Of a stretch of 64,000 nucleotides of DNA, positions 45,373 through 57,300 are shown piece by piece. The DNA lies in contig JAGYJX010000042.1 of assembly GCA_018401495.1 (NCBI GenBank), positions 1-64,000 on the forward strand, in the 5' to 3' direction. The notes under the pieces were generated by a model that saw only the letters and a program-made list of their open reading frames with translations, had not been told where the DNA came from and searched no databases. The stretch is from Rhodospirillaceae bacterium (GTDB lineage Bacteria; Pseudomonadota; Alphaproteobacteria; Thalassobaculales; Thalassobaculaceae). Made by a program: the position numbers and the translations under genes. Position 1 is the first letter of the stretch. The number at the start of each line of letters is the position of its first letter.

Positions 45373-48300
45373 TCAGAGCGGGGTCCAGGCGGGATCCAGC
45401 GAGCCGACCAGCGTGACCTCGGGAACCCCGCCGTCGGCCATCGCCACCGTCAGGAAGCTTCCGTCGCCGGCGCGCAGCAGCAGGTCGTCCGTCAGGTCGT
45501 CGTTCAACCGGGCGATCGTGACGATCTCCCAATCGGCCTCGAACCCGAAATCGTAGCGCGCCTCGCTGGCAGCCCCGTTCATCTCCCACACCGAGGCGGT
45601 GTTGGTGGTGTCGTTGCGCCACAGGATGTCGGCGCGGCCGTCGCCGTCGAAGTCGTGGACGGCGGCGATCTCCCAGTCCGAGGACACCCCGCCGAAGGTC
45701 TCGCCGCGGGTCGGCGTGTCGCCGTTCATCTCCCAGACCGTCACCAGGCCGTCCTGCGCGTTGCGCAGGATCAGGTCGTCCTTGCCGTCGCCGCCGACAT
45801 CGGCCACACCCGCCACCGACCACACCGGATCGAGCCCGAGAACGGTGCCCGGGGTCGACGCGCCCAGGCCGTTGCCGGTCCACACCGACATCGACCCGCT
45901 GCCGTCCTGGCGCCACAGGATGTCGGTACCGCCGTCACCGTCGAAGTCGGCGAGCCGCTCGATCTGCCAGCTGGTGTCGACCCCCTGCACCACGCCCTTG
46001 GTCGCGGCGCCGGTGGCGTCGAAGCTCCAGATCGCAACCGACCCGGTGACGTCGTTGCGCATCAGCAGGTCGTCACCGCCATCGCCGTTGAAGTCCTCGG
46101 TGGCGGCGACCGTCCAGCCGCTTTCGCCGATGAACTCGACCGGTCCGCGCCCGAAGGCATCGTTCCAGACCGCGACGGCCCCAAGGCCGGCGTTCGACCA
46201 CAGGATGTCGGCCTTGCCGTTGCCGTCGAAATCGGCGAGGCCGGCCACCTGCCAATCCGGGGTGATGCCCTGGACGATGCCCTTGTCGATGCCTTCGTCG
46301 CCGAACGCCCAGATCGCGATGTCGCCGGACCCGGAGTGGCGCAGCAGCACGTCGTCCACCCCGTCGCCGTTGAAATCGGCGACGCCGGCGGACTGCCACG
46401 CGGGATCGAGACCGGCGGTCTCGACGGATGCCATCTGGATGCCGGCTTCGAACTGCAGGGCCTGCACCACGCCGTCGGCGTGGACGAAACCGAGGACCGG
46501 GCCGGACGGTGTCGGCGGCGTCAGGTCGCGGACCTCGACCACCACGCCGGTGCCGTCCACGAACCAGGCGGTCTCGAACCCGGTGTGCGCCAGAGTGCCG
46601 AGATCGGTGCCCTCGGCGACCACCAGGACGTCGTTGCCCTCGCCGCCGTCGAGGCTGCCATCGAGCGTGTCGGCGTAGATCGTGTCGTCGCCGGCGCCGC
46701 CGGACAGCGTGTCGCTGTCGGCACCGCCATGCAGCAGGTCGGCGCCGGCGCCGCCGCGGATGAGATCGGTGCCGATGCCCCCGGACAGCGTGTCGTTCCC
46801 CTCGCCGCCGGACAGCGTGTCGGAGCCGCCCATGCCGAGCAGCAGGTCGTCGCCGCCCATCCCCGCCAGTGCCTCGGAGACGTTGAGGCCGGTATAGCTG
46901 TCGTTGCCGTTGGTGAACACCGGCGGCGGGGTCAGCACGACGATGACCGCGCCGGTGCCGTCGTCCACGAGGGACGCGTTGACGTAGTTGCCGTTGATCG
47001 TGAACTCGGTGTCGATGTTGCCGTCGCCGTCGACGTCTATCTTGATCGTGCTGGATCCCGGAACCGAGGCCAGCATGACGGTCGCCACCGCCGCCGAGAC
47101 GCCCTGGACCACCAGCACGTCGGTCGGGCCGAAGTCGACGATCGTGTCGCCGTTCAGGTCCGCGGCGGTGCCGATGATGGTGTCGATGCCGTTGCCGCCG
47201 AGAATCGTGTCGGCGCCGGCACCGCCGACCATCAGGTCGTTGCCTTCGCCTCCGGACAGCAGGTCGTTCCCGGCGCCGCCCGACACCACGTCGTTGCCAC
47301 CGAGGGCCGCGATCGTGTCGTTGCCGTCGGTGCCGACCAGGGTGTCGTTCCCCTCGGTCGGCGTCGCCACCGGATCGGGGATCAGGTCGCGCACCGGCTC
47401 GGTGCCGAGCACCAGCTCGATGTTGTCGATCAGCGCGCCATAGGTGTCCGAGGTGCCGTCGGCGTCGCCGCCGATGAACGACAGGGTGTGTCGGCCGACG
47501 CCGAGCTCGATGGTGAACCAGTCGCTGCGCCAGGCGTGCTCGGCATCGGTCTTCGTGTAGACCGTTTCGCCGTCGATCTGGATCGAGAACTCGCTGGTGG
47601 CGGCGGTCTGGCCGCCCAGCATCCGCGCCGCGAAGTCGAACGACAGCGTGTGGGTGCCGGCCTCGAACACCGTGAAGGTCTGCGTCGCCTTGACGTTGGT
47701 GTGGCCACCGGCGCCGCCGTTGTCGGCGTGGCTGTCGAGTTCGAGAACCTTGTTGTTCGACGCCCAGCCGGCCGGGACGGCGGGGGCGCCGCTTTGGGTC
47801 CCCACCTGGATCTCCAGCGGCGCCACGCCCGGAGCCTGGGTGTCCAGATCCTCGGCGGTCCAGCCGGAAATCTGGGTGAAGGTGCCCCAGCTGCCGTGGT
47901 TGAAGCCGGTCACGTCTTCGAAGTCGGCGTTGATCAGCAGGTTGGACCCAGCCGCCGGGGCGGTCACGCCGTCGACCACCAGCACCTCGATGCCGGAGAT
48001 CGACATTCCGTCGAGGTCGGACAGCGAACCGAGATACAGGGTGTCCTGGCCCTCGCCACCGTCCACCACGGTGTCGTCCGCGTCGGCGTGCAGCGCGTCG
48101 TTGCCGGCGCCGCCGAACAGGGAGTCGGCTCCCTCGCCGCCGTAGAGCACGTCATCGCCGTCGCCGCCGTTCAACAGGTCGGTGCCGGCATCGCCGTGCA
48201 GCGTGTCGTTGCCGGCGTCACCGCCCAGGGTGTCGTTACCGTCGCCGCCGTAGACCAGATCGGCGCCGTTCAGCGCGGCGATCGCGTCGTCGCCGCCGGT

Positions 48301-51300
48301 CCCGGTGATGGTGTCGGCGTCGTTGGTCGGGCCGGCGAACACCTCGCCGGTCAGCAGGTCGCGGGCCGGCGTGTTGCCCTGAACGAGCTCGATGTTGTCG
48401 AGCAGCGCGCCGTGGCGATCGTCGATACCCTCGCCGACCAGCGAGATGACGTGGTTGCCGACGCCGAGGTCGAGGGTCAGCCAGTGGCTGGTCCAGCCCA
48501 ACTGCGGATCGGGGTTGGCGTAGACCGTTTCGCCATCGACACGGATCGAGAACGCGCTGGTCTCGCCATCCATGCCGGCGTAGGAGCGGGCGGTGTAATC
48601 GAACGACAGGGCGTAGGTGCCCGCCGAAAACACCGTGAAGGTCTGCGAGACCACGGCGTTGTTCTGGCCTTCGGCCTGGCCGCCGTTCTCGGGCCCGGAG
48701 TCGAGCTCGATGACGTTGTTGGTCGAGGACCAACCGTCCGGCGATACCGGCGCGCCGGCGATCCGGCCACGCTGGATCTCGATCGGCGGGGTCCCGGCCA
48801 GGTTCGCATCGGGGTCCTCGGCAGACCAGCCCTCGATCTCCTGGAACATCGTCCAGACCGAGTTGCTGTTCAACGGACCGGTGGTCTCGAAGTCGCCGTT
48901 GATCAGCAGGTTGGTGCCGGCCGGCGGCGGGGTCACCCCGTCCACCACAAGGGTCTCTATGCCCTCGAGCGTCATACCGTCGAGGTCGTCGATCGAACCG
49001 ACATACAGCGTGTCGTCGCCGTCGCCGCCGACGACGGTGTCACCGGGGCCGCCGTAGAGCGCGTCGTTGCCGGCACCGCCCGAGAGGACGTCGTTTCCGG
49101 CACCGCCCGACAGGACGTCGTTTCCGGCACCGCCCGACAGGATGTCGTCGCCGTCACCGCCGAGCAGGGTGTCGTTGCCGTCGCCGCCGTCGAGGGTGTC
49201 GTCGCCGGCGCCGCCGGAAAGCGCGTCGTCGCCGCCGAGACCGGAGAGCGCGTCATCGTTGTCGCCGCCGGCCAGGGAGTCCGCGCCCTCGGTTCCGGTT
49301 TCCGTTTCGCCAGCGAACGGATTGACGAAGCCGGCGCTCTCCAGGTAGCCGAGATTGGCGGCGTTCGGGTTCGAGGCCTTGGTGGTCTGGGTCGGCACGC
49401 CGTTCAGGTCGTAGGTGACGACCATGGTCCCGGACCCGGCCTCGCTCCAGAAGAAGCTGTCGCCCGGCGTGGCGGTGACCGGACCGTCCTGCGGGTCGGC
49501 GACGCCGTACAGATCGGCGTTGGCTTCGATCGCCTCGGCGTTCGGGTTGCGCAGCCGCCAGATCTGCTCGAGGTCGCCGTCGCCGTCGAGATCGACCGCG
49601 CCCATCGCGGTCAGGGTCAGCGGCTGGGCGACCGGGGCCGAGGACAGCGTGATGTCGGCCGAGCGGCCCTCGCCGGCGGTGATCGTCGCGGTGTCGTAGG
49701 CGCCGTCGACCAGCAGCGTCGCCTCGGCGATGCCGTCGCCGTTGTTGTCAATGGAGACCGTGGTCACGCCGTTGTCGGTGCTGAGCGACACCTCGGCGCG
49801 GTTGACGTTCAACGAGGTGACGCGGATCGCCTCGCCGTCCTCGTAGTCGGTGATGCGGTCGCCGTTCAGGTGGGCCAGGCTGCCCTCGAACCGGTCGACA
49901 CCGGCACCGCCGGCCAGCGTGTCGGCGCCGGCGCCGCCGGACAGCACGTCGTTGCCGGCACCGCCCGACAGCAGGTCGGCGCCGGTGCGCCCGACCAGGA
50001 TGTCGTCGCCATCACCGCCGTAGAGCTGGTCGGCGTCGCCGCCGCCAAGCAGCGAGTCGTCGCCGGCGCCGCCCGACAGCACGTCGTTGCCGCCACCGCC
50101 CATCAACGTGTCGTTGCCCGAGCCACCGTACAGCGCGTCGGCGTCGCGGCCGCCCTTGAGCAGGTCGTCGCCGGCGCCGCCGCTGAGTTCGTCGTTACCG
50201 GCGATGCCGAGCAGGGTGTCGTTGCCGGCACCGCCGAGCAGGGTGTCGGCGCCGGTGGCGCCACGCAGGGAGTCGTTGCCGTCGCCGCCCTCCATCCGGT
50301 CGTCGCCGCCGTTGCCGAACAGCGTGTCGTCGCCGTCGCCGCCGAACAGCGAGTCGGCGTCGGCGCCGCCCCGCAGCAGGTCGTTGCCGGCGCCGCCCGA
50401 GAGCAGGTCCGCCCCACCGCCGCCGTGCAGGGTGTCGTCGCCGCTGCCGCCGAGGATGGTGTCGCCGTCGCGGCCGCCGGTGATCGAGTCGTCGCCGTCG
50501 CCGCCGTCGATCAGATCGTCACCGCCACCGCCGTGCAGGGTGTCGTTGCCGATCCCGCCCGACAGGATGTCGGCGTCGCGCCCGCCCTTGATGAGATCGT
50601 CGCCGGCGCCGCCGTAGAGCGTGTCGTCGCCGGCGATGCCGATCAGGGTGTCGTTGCCGTCGCCGCCGACGATCAGGTCGGCGCCGGTGCCGCCGCGGAT
50701 CGAGTCGTCGCCGATGCCGCCCGACAGGATGTCGCCGCCGTCGCCGCCCAGCAGCGTGTCGTCGCCGGACCCGCCGTACAGCGTGTCGGCGTCGTTACCG
50801 CCACGCAACAGATCGTTTCCGAGGCCGCCCGACAGCAGGTCGGCGCCGCCGTTGCCGACGAGCGTGTCGTCGCCCGAACCACCCGAGAGCGTGTCGGCGT
50901 CGGCGCCGCCGACCAGCGAGTCGTCGCCGTCGGCCCCAAGCAGGATGTCGTCGCCGCCGCCGCCCTGCAGCGTGTCGTTGCCGCTGCCGCCGGACAGCAC
51001 GTCGGCGTCGCGGCCACCGCGGATCAGGTCGTCGCCGGCGCCGCCGTACAGGGTGTCGAGGCCGGCGATGCCGACCAGGGTGTCGTTGCCTTCGCCGCCG
51101 ACGATCAGGTCGGCGCCGGTGCCGCCGCGGATCGAGTCGTCGCCGATCCCGCCCGAGAGGATGTCGCTGCCGTCACCGCCGAGAAGCGTGTCGTTGCCGG
51201 TGCCGCCGATCAACGTGTCGGCTTCGGCACCGCCCTGCAGGAGGTCGTTGCCGTCGCCGCCCGACAGGAGGTCGGGGCCGCCGCCGCCGCGCAGGGTGTC

Positions 51301-54300
51301 GTCGCCGATCCCGCCGAACAGGGTGTCGGCGTCGGCGCCGCCGTTCAGCACGTCGTTGCCGGCACCGCCCGAGAGCAGGTCGGCGCCGCTGGCGCCCACC
51401 AGGGTATCGTCGCCGTCGCCGCCGAACAGCAGGTCGGCCTCGCCGCCTCCGCGCAGGGAGTCGTCGCCGTCGCCGCCGGACAGCAGGTCGAGTCCGCCTC
51501 CGCCCAGCAGGGTATCGTTGCCGCTGCCGCCGACCAGCAGGTCGTCCTCGCGGCCACCCACCAGCCGGTCGTCGCCGGCGCCGCCGGACAGAGTGTCGGC
51601 GTCGCCGCCGCCCACCAGTGTGTCGTTGCCGTCGCCGCCCACCAGCAGGTCGGCACCGGCGTCACCGCGCAGGGAATCGTCGCCAGCACCGCCGGACAGG
51701 GTGTCGTCGGCGATGCCGCCGCGCAGCACGTCGTTGCCCTCGCCGCCGTACAGCGCGTCGGCGCCGCTGGCGCCGACCAGCGAATCCTCGCCGTCGCCGC
51801 CGTACAGAGTGTCGTTGCCGTCCTGGCCGAGCAGCGTGTCGTTGCCGGCCATGCCGTCGATGACGTCGTTACCGTCCTTGCCCGAGACCACGTCGTCGCC
51901 GCCGAGCGCCGAGATGGTGTCGTCGCCGGCGGTGCCGACCAGCGTGTCGGCGAACTCGGTGGCCCCGAACGGCTGGGCGAAGGGATTGACGAACCCGGCG
52001 GTCTCGAGCGCCGCCAGGTCGGCAGGCTCGGCGCTCGATGTTGCGGTCGCGCTGCGCGCGCCGTCGGGGCCGACCCAGCTTGCCTGCAAGGTGCCGGCGT
52101 CAGCCTCGGTCCACACGAAAGTCGCGCCCGGCGCGGCGGTAACCACGCCTTCCTGGCTGTCGGTGGCGTCGAGCAGGTCGAGGGTGGCGGAGACCGGCGC
52201 GTCGGTCGGGTTGACGATCCGCCAGATCTGTTCGAGGTCGCCGTCGCCGTCGAGGTCGGCGGTGCCCATCGCTTCGAGCTGCAGCGGTGGCGCGGTGTCG
52301 AGGGCCACGGTCACCGCACCGTCGCCGGTGTCGGTCAGGCTGCCGGCCGCGTAGTTGCCGGCCACCGTGAAGGTTGCGTCGGCACTGCCATCGCCGTCGG
52401 CGTCGATCGAGACGGTGGAGACGCCGTCGGCGGCGGAAACGCTGATCGTCGCGGTGGCGGCGTCGAGTCCGCCGATGCGGATCGTTTCGCCCTGTTCATA
52501 GTCGGCCAGCGTGTCACCGTCGATCGCCGCCGCCGAGGCCGCCGCGAAGGTGTCGTCGCCGGCGCCGCCGGACAGGGTGTCGGATCCGGCGCCACCGGAG
52601 AGCAGATCGTTGCCGGCGCCGCCCGACAGGATGTCGTTGCCGGCACCGCCCGAGAGCGAGTCGTCGCCGGCGCCGCCAACGAGCGAATCATCGTCGCTGA
52701 AGCCTTCGAGGCGGTCGTCCCCGTTGCCGCCGACGAGCGTGTCGTTGCCCGAGTTGCCGGCCAGCCAGTCGTTGCCCTCGCCGCCGTCCATGCTGTCGTT
52801 GCCGGCGTTCCCCCACAGCACGTCGTTGCCGTTGCCGCCGAGCAGGGTGGCGTCGCCGTAGCTGTGCTGGTGGCTCGCGAGATCGACGACGTCGTCTCCA
52901 TCACCGGCGTCGAACACCTCGATGCCGCTGATGCGTTGGCCGCCGAAGTCCAGCGTGATGTTGTCGTTGCCGCTGGTGCCGCTGATGGTGTCGACGCCGG
53001 TGGTGCCGCTGTCGGTGTAGTTGTCGAACTGCGAGTGCCCGGGATTGGCCGGCGTGTGGCTGTCGGCCGTCTGCCAGTCGCCGCCCTCGAAGTTGGGGTT
53101 CTCCGGGTCCCCGACCTGATAGTGAACGATCGGGCTGGCGGAGTCCGAGCTCCAGCGATACAGGTCGCCGCCTTCGCCGCCGTCGAGCGTGTCACGGCCG
53201 GCCCCGGCTTCGAGGGTGTCCGAGCCGTCGCCGCCGTAGAGCCGGTCGTTGCCGGCGCCTCCGACCAGCACGTCGTCGCCGTCGCCGCCAGACAGGGTGT
53301 CGTTGCCGGCCATGCCGGACAGTTCGTCGTTGCCAGCCAGGCCGAGCACCAGATCATCGCCGGCCAGAGCCGACACGGTGTCGGCGCCGGCGGTCCCGGT
53401 CACGGTGTCGGCGTTCTCGGTCGGGCCAAGCGCCTCAGCGCTGAGGGTGAGAGTCGTCACCCCACCCGCCGTCGCCAGCTCGGCGCCAAGGAAACTGCCC
53501 GTGACCGTGAACGTTGCGTCAACGGAACCGTTGCCGTCGGCGTCGACTGTCACGGTGGTCACGCCGTCGGCGACCGTGGTCGCGACAGTGGCGGACTCAC
53601 CGAGCGGCGTGGCGATGCTGATCGCCTCGCCCTCCTCGTAGTCGACGAGGCTGTCGCCGTCGAGATCCGCGAGCGTCGCCGCCACGAAGCTGTCGGTGCC
53701 GGCACCGCCGGCCAGGGTATCGCCGCCGGCACCGCCCGAGATTGTGTCAGCCCCGGCGCCACCAGCCAAAACGTCGTCGCCGTCGCCGCCGACCAGGGTG
53801 TCGCTGCCGTCGCCACCCGACAGGGTGTCGTTGCCGGCCATGCCCGACAGCAGGTCGTCGCCGTCCAGCCCCGACACCAGGTCGTCGCCGCCCAGGGCCG
53901 AGATCGTGTCGGCTCCGTCGGTGCCGATCACGGTGTCGGCATTCTCGGTCGGCCCGGGCGGCACGTCGCTCAGCACCAGCTGCGCCACGCCGCCGGCATC
54001 GCTCAGCGTCGCCCCGCCGGCATAGCTGCCGACCACCTGGAACGAGACGTCCGGCGGTGCCGTCGCCGTCGACGTCGAGCGCCACGGTGGTCACGCCGTC
54101 GGCCTCGGTCAGGGTGACGATCGCGACCGACGCGTCGACGCCTTCGATCCGGATGGCCTCGCCGGCCTGATAGTCGGCGTAGACGTCACCGTCGAGCTGG
54201 TGGAACTGGGTCACCTGGAACACATCGGTGCCGCTGCCGCCGTACACCGTGTCGGCGCCGGCACCAGCGAAAATCACGTCGTCGCCGTCGCCGCCGCTGA

Positions 54301-57300
54301 TCACGTCGTCGCCGACGCCGCCGGACAGGGTGTCGTGGCCGGCGCCGCCGGACAGGAGGTCGTTGCCCTCGCCGCCGAACAGGGAGTCGTCGCCGTCGCC
54401 GCCGTCGAGCAGGTCGTCGCCCGTACCGCCGGTGAGGGCGTCGTTGCCGGCCTCGCCGCGCAGGGTGTCGTTGCCGGTCCAGCCGCCGAGCGTGTCGTTG
54501 CCGTCGCCGCCCAGGACCGAATCGTCGCCCTCGACTCCGCCAAGGACATCGTCGCCGGCACCGCCCGACAAGGTGTCGTTGCCGTCGGCACCGTGCAGGG
54601 TGTCGTTGCCGGCGCCACCGACCAGCAGGTCGTCGCCGCTGCCGCCCAGGACCAGATCGTCGCCATCACCACCGACCGCGACGTCGTCGCCGTCCTCGGC
54701 GATCAACGTGTCGTCGCCGGCGCCGCCGGACAGGGTGTCGTTGCCGGCGCCGCCGATCAGGAGGTCGTTGCCGGCGCCGCCCGACAGCAGGTCGTGGTCC
54801 AGGCTGCCGAACAGCGTGTCGTCGCCGGCGCCGCCGATCAGGGTGTCGTTGCCGGCACTGCCGGACAGCGCGTCGTTGCCGTCGCCGCCGACCACGGAGT
54901 CGTTGCCGAAGCCGGCGAACACCACGTCGTCGCCGCCCATGGCGTCGATGACGTCGTCGCCGGCAGTGCCGGTCAGGGTGTCGGCGAACTCGCTGGCGGC
55001 GAACGGGTTGACGAAGCCGGCCGCGGCCAGGGCCTCGGTGTCGGCCGGGTCGGCGACGGCCTCCGCGGTGGCGTTCTCGACGGTGGCGCCGCCATCCATC
55101 GACCAGGAGATCTGCAGCGTGCCGCTGTCGGCCTCGGTCCAGTGGTAGCTGGTGCCGTTCGGCACCACGATCGTCATCTCCTGCGGATCGGCGGCGTCCA
55201 GCAGGTCGATGGCGACGTCCACGGAGTCGCCGTTCGGGTTGGTGATCCGCCAGACCTGCTCGAGGTTGCCGTCGCCGTTCAGGTCGGCGGTGCCCATCGC
55301 CTCGACGGTCAGCGCCAGCGCCGATTCGAACGAGAGCACGGCGCCGTCCGTCCCGGCCTCGATCGAGGCACCGGTGAACAGCCCAGTCAGGTCGAAGCTG
55401 GCGTCGGCGGTGCCGTCGCCGTCGGAATCGATCGACACCGTGGTGGTGCCGTCGGCCCGGGTCAGGGTCACCGAGGCGGCAGCGGCGTCGACGCCGCCGA
55501 CCTGCACGGCGTCGCCGTCCTGGTAGTCGGCGATGGTGTCGCCGTCGATGTCGCCCAGCGAGGCGGCCGCGAAGGTGTCGTTGCCGGCACCGCCCACCAG
55601 CGTGTCGACGCCGCTGCCGCCGACCAGCAGGTCGTCGCCGTCGCTGCCGACCACGGAATCGTCGCCGGCACCGCCATCGAGGCTGTCGTCGCCGCCGCCG
55701 CCGATCAGGGTGTCGTTGCCGCTGCCGCCCGAGAGCACGGTCGGCATCGCCTTCGCCGACCAGAACGTCGTCGTCGCTGCCGCCGGACAGCGCGTCCTCG
55801 CCGTCACCGCCGTACAGCGTGTCGAAGCCGGCGCCGCCGCTCAGCGTATCGGCGCCCACGCCGCCCGAGAGCAGGTCGTTGCCGTCGCCGCCGGAAAGCG
55901 CGTCGTTACCGCTACCGCCGCTGAGCGTGTCGGCATCCTCGCCGCCAGCGAGCACGTCGTCGCCGGCACCGCCGCTCAGCGTGTCGGACCCGGCGCCGCC
56001 GGCCGCCGTATCGTCGTCGTCGCCGCCGGCAAGGAGGTCGTTCCCCGACCCACCCGACAGCGCGTCGGATCCGACGCCACCCACCAGGGTGTCGTCGCCC
56101 GCGCCGCCATCGAGCGAGTCGGAGCCCTCTCCCCCCGAGAGGACATCGGTGCCGGCACCGCCGGCCAGTGAATCATCGCCGTTGCCACCCGAGAGCAGGT
56201 CGTTGCCGTCGCCGCCCGACAGCGTGTCGGCACCGTCGCCACCCGCCAGGGTGTCGTCATCCGAGCCGCCGGCCAGGGAATCATTGCCGACCCCGCCGCT
56301 GAGGGTGTCGGCGCCGGCACCACCCGACAGTGTGTCGTCACCGCCGCCGCCGGACAGCGCATCGTTGCCCTCGCCGCCGGACAGCGTGTCGGCGCCGTCG
56401 CCGCCCGCCAGGGTGTCGGCGCCGGACCCGCCGGCCAGGGAATCGCCGCCGCTGCCGCCGCTGAGGCGTGTCGGCGCCGCGCCAGGGCGTCGTCGCCGGA
56501 CAACGTGTCCGCGTCACCGCCGCCGGACAGCGCGTCGTTGCCGTCGCCGCCGGACAGCGTGTCGGCGCCGTCGCCGCCCGCCAGGGAATCGTCGCCGGAA
56601 CCGCCGGCCAGGGAATCGTCGCCGCTGCCGCCGTCGATCGAGTCGTCGCCCGAACCGCCGACCGCGGTGTCGTCGCCGGCGCCGCCGTCGATGGTGTCGT
56701 TGCCCTCGGCGCCGGACAGCAGGTCGTTGCCGCCGCCGCCCGACAGGATGTCGTTGCCGATGCCGCCGGACAGGGTGTCGGCGCCTTCGGTTCCGGTCAG
56801 GCTGACGTCGTGGTTCTCGGAGAACGCCAGGTCGGTGTAGGCCACGCCGCCGGCGGTCGACGACCGTCGGCACGACGCCGCCATAGGCGCCGGCGACCTG
56901 GAACGACACCGTGGGCGTGCCGTCGCCGTTCAGGTCGATCGCGACGGTGGTGCTGGTGCCGTCCTCCGAGACCGTCAGGGTCACGGCCGAGGCGTCGATC
57001 TCGGCGCCTTGCAGGCGGATGCCGTCGCCCTCGCCGAAATCGGCGAACACGTCGCCGTCGTAATCCGGGGCCGTGCCGTTTTCGACACGGATGACGAACA
57101 TGTCGCTGCCGGCGCCGCCGTAGATCGTGTCCGCCCCGGCGCCGCCGTCCAGAACATCGTCGCCGTCGCCGCCGGAGAGGACGTCGTCGCCCGCGCCGCC
57201 CACAAGGGTGTCGCTGCCGGCGTTGCCCATCAGCGAATCGGCGCCAGCTCCGCCGAGGATGAAGTCGTGGAAGGCACCGCCTTCGATGGTGTCGTCGCCG

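Noticed and set aside
44797-54117. A plus-strand open frame of more than 3,000 codons antisense to the giant RTX gene
   Set aside because: It is the mirror of GGxGxDxLx repeats, whose reverse frames lack stops in GC-rich DNA. It has monotonous Val-Ala-Gly content, and the minus strand shows known RTX, haemolysin-related and propeller-like domains.
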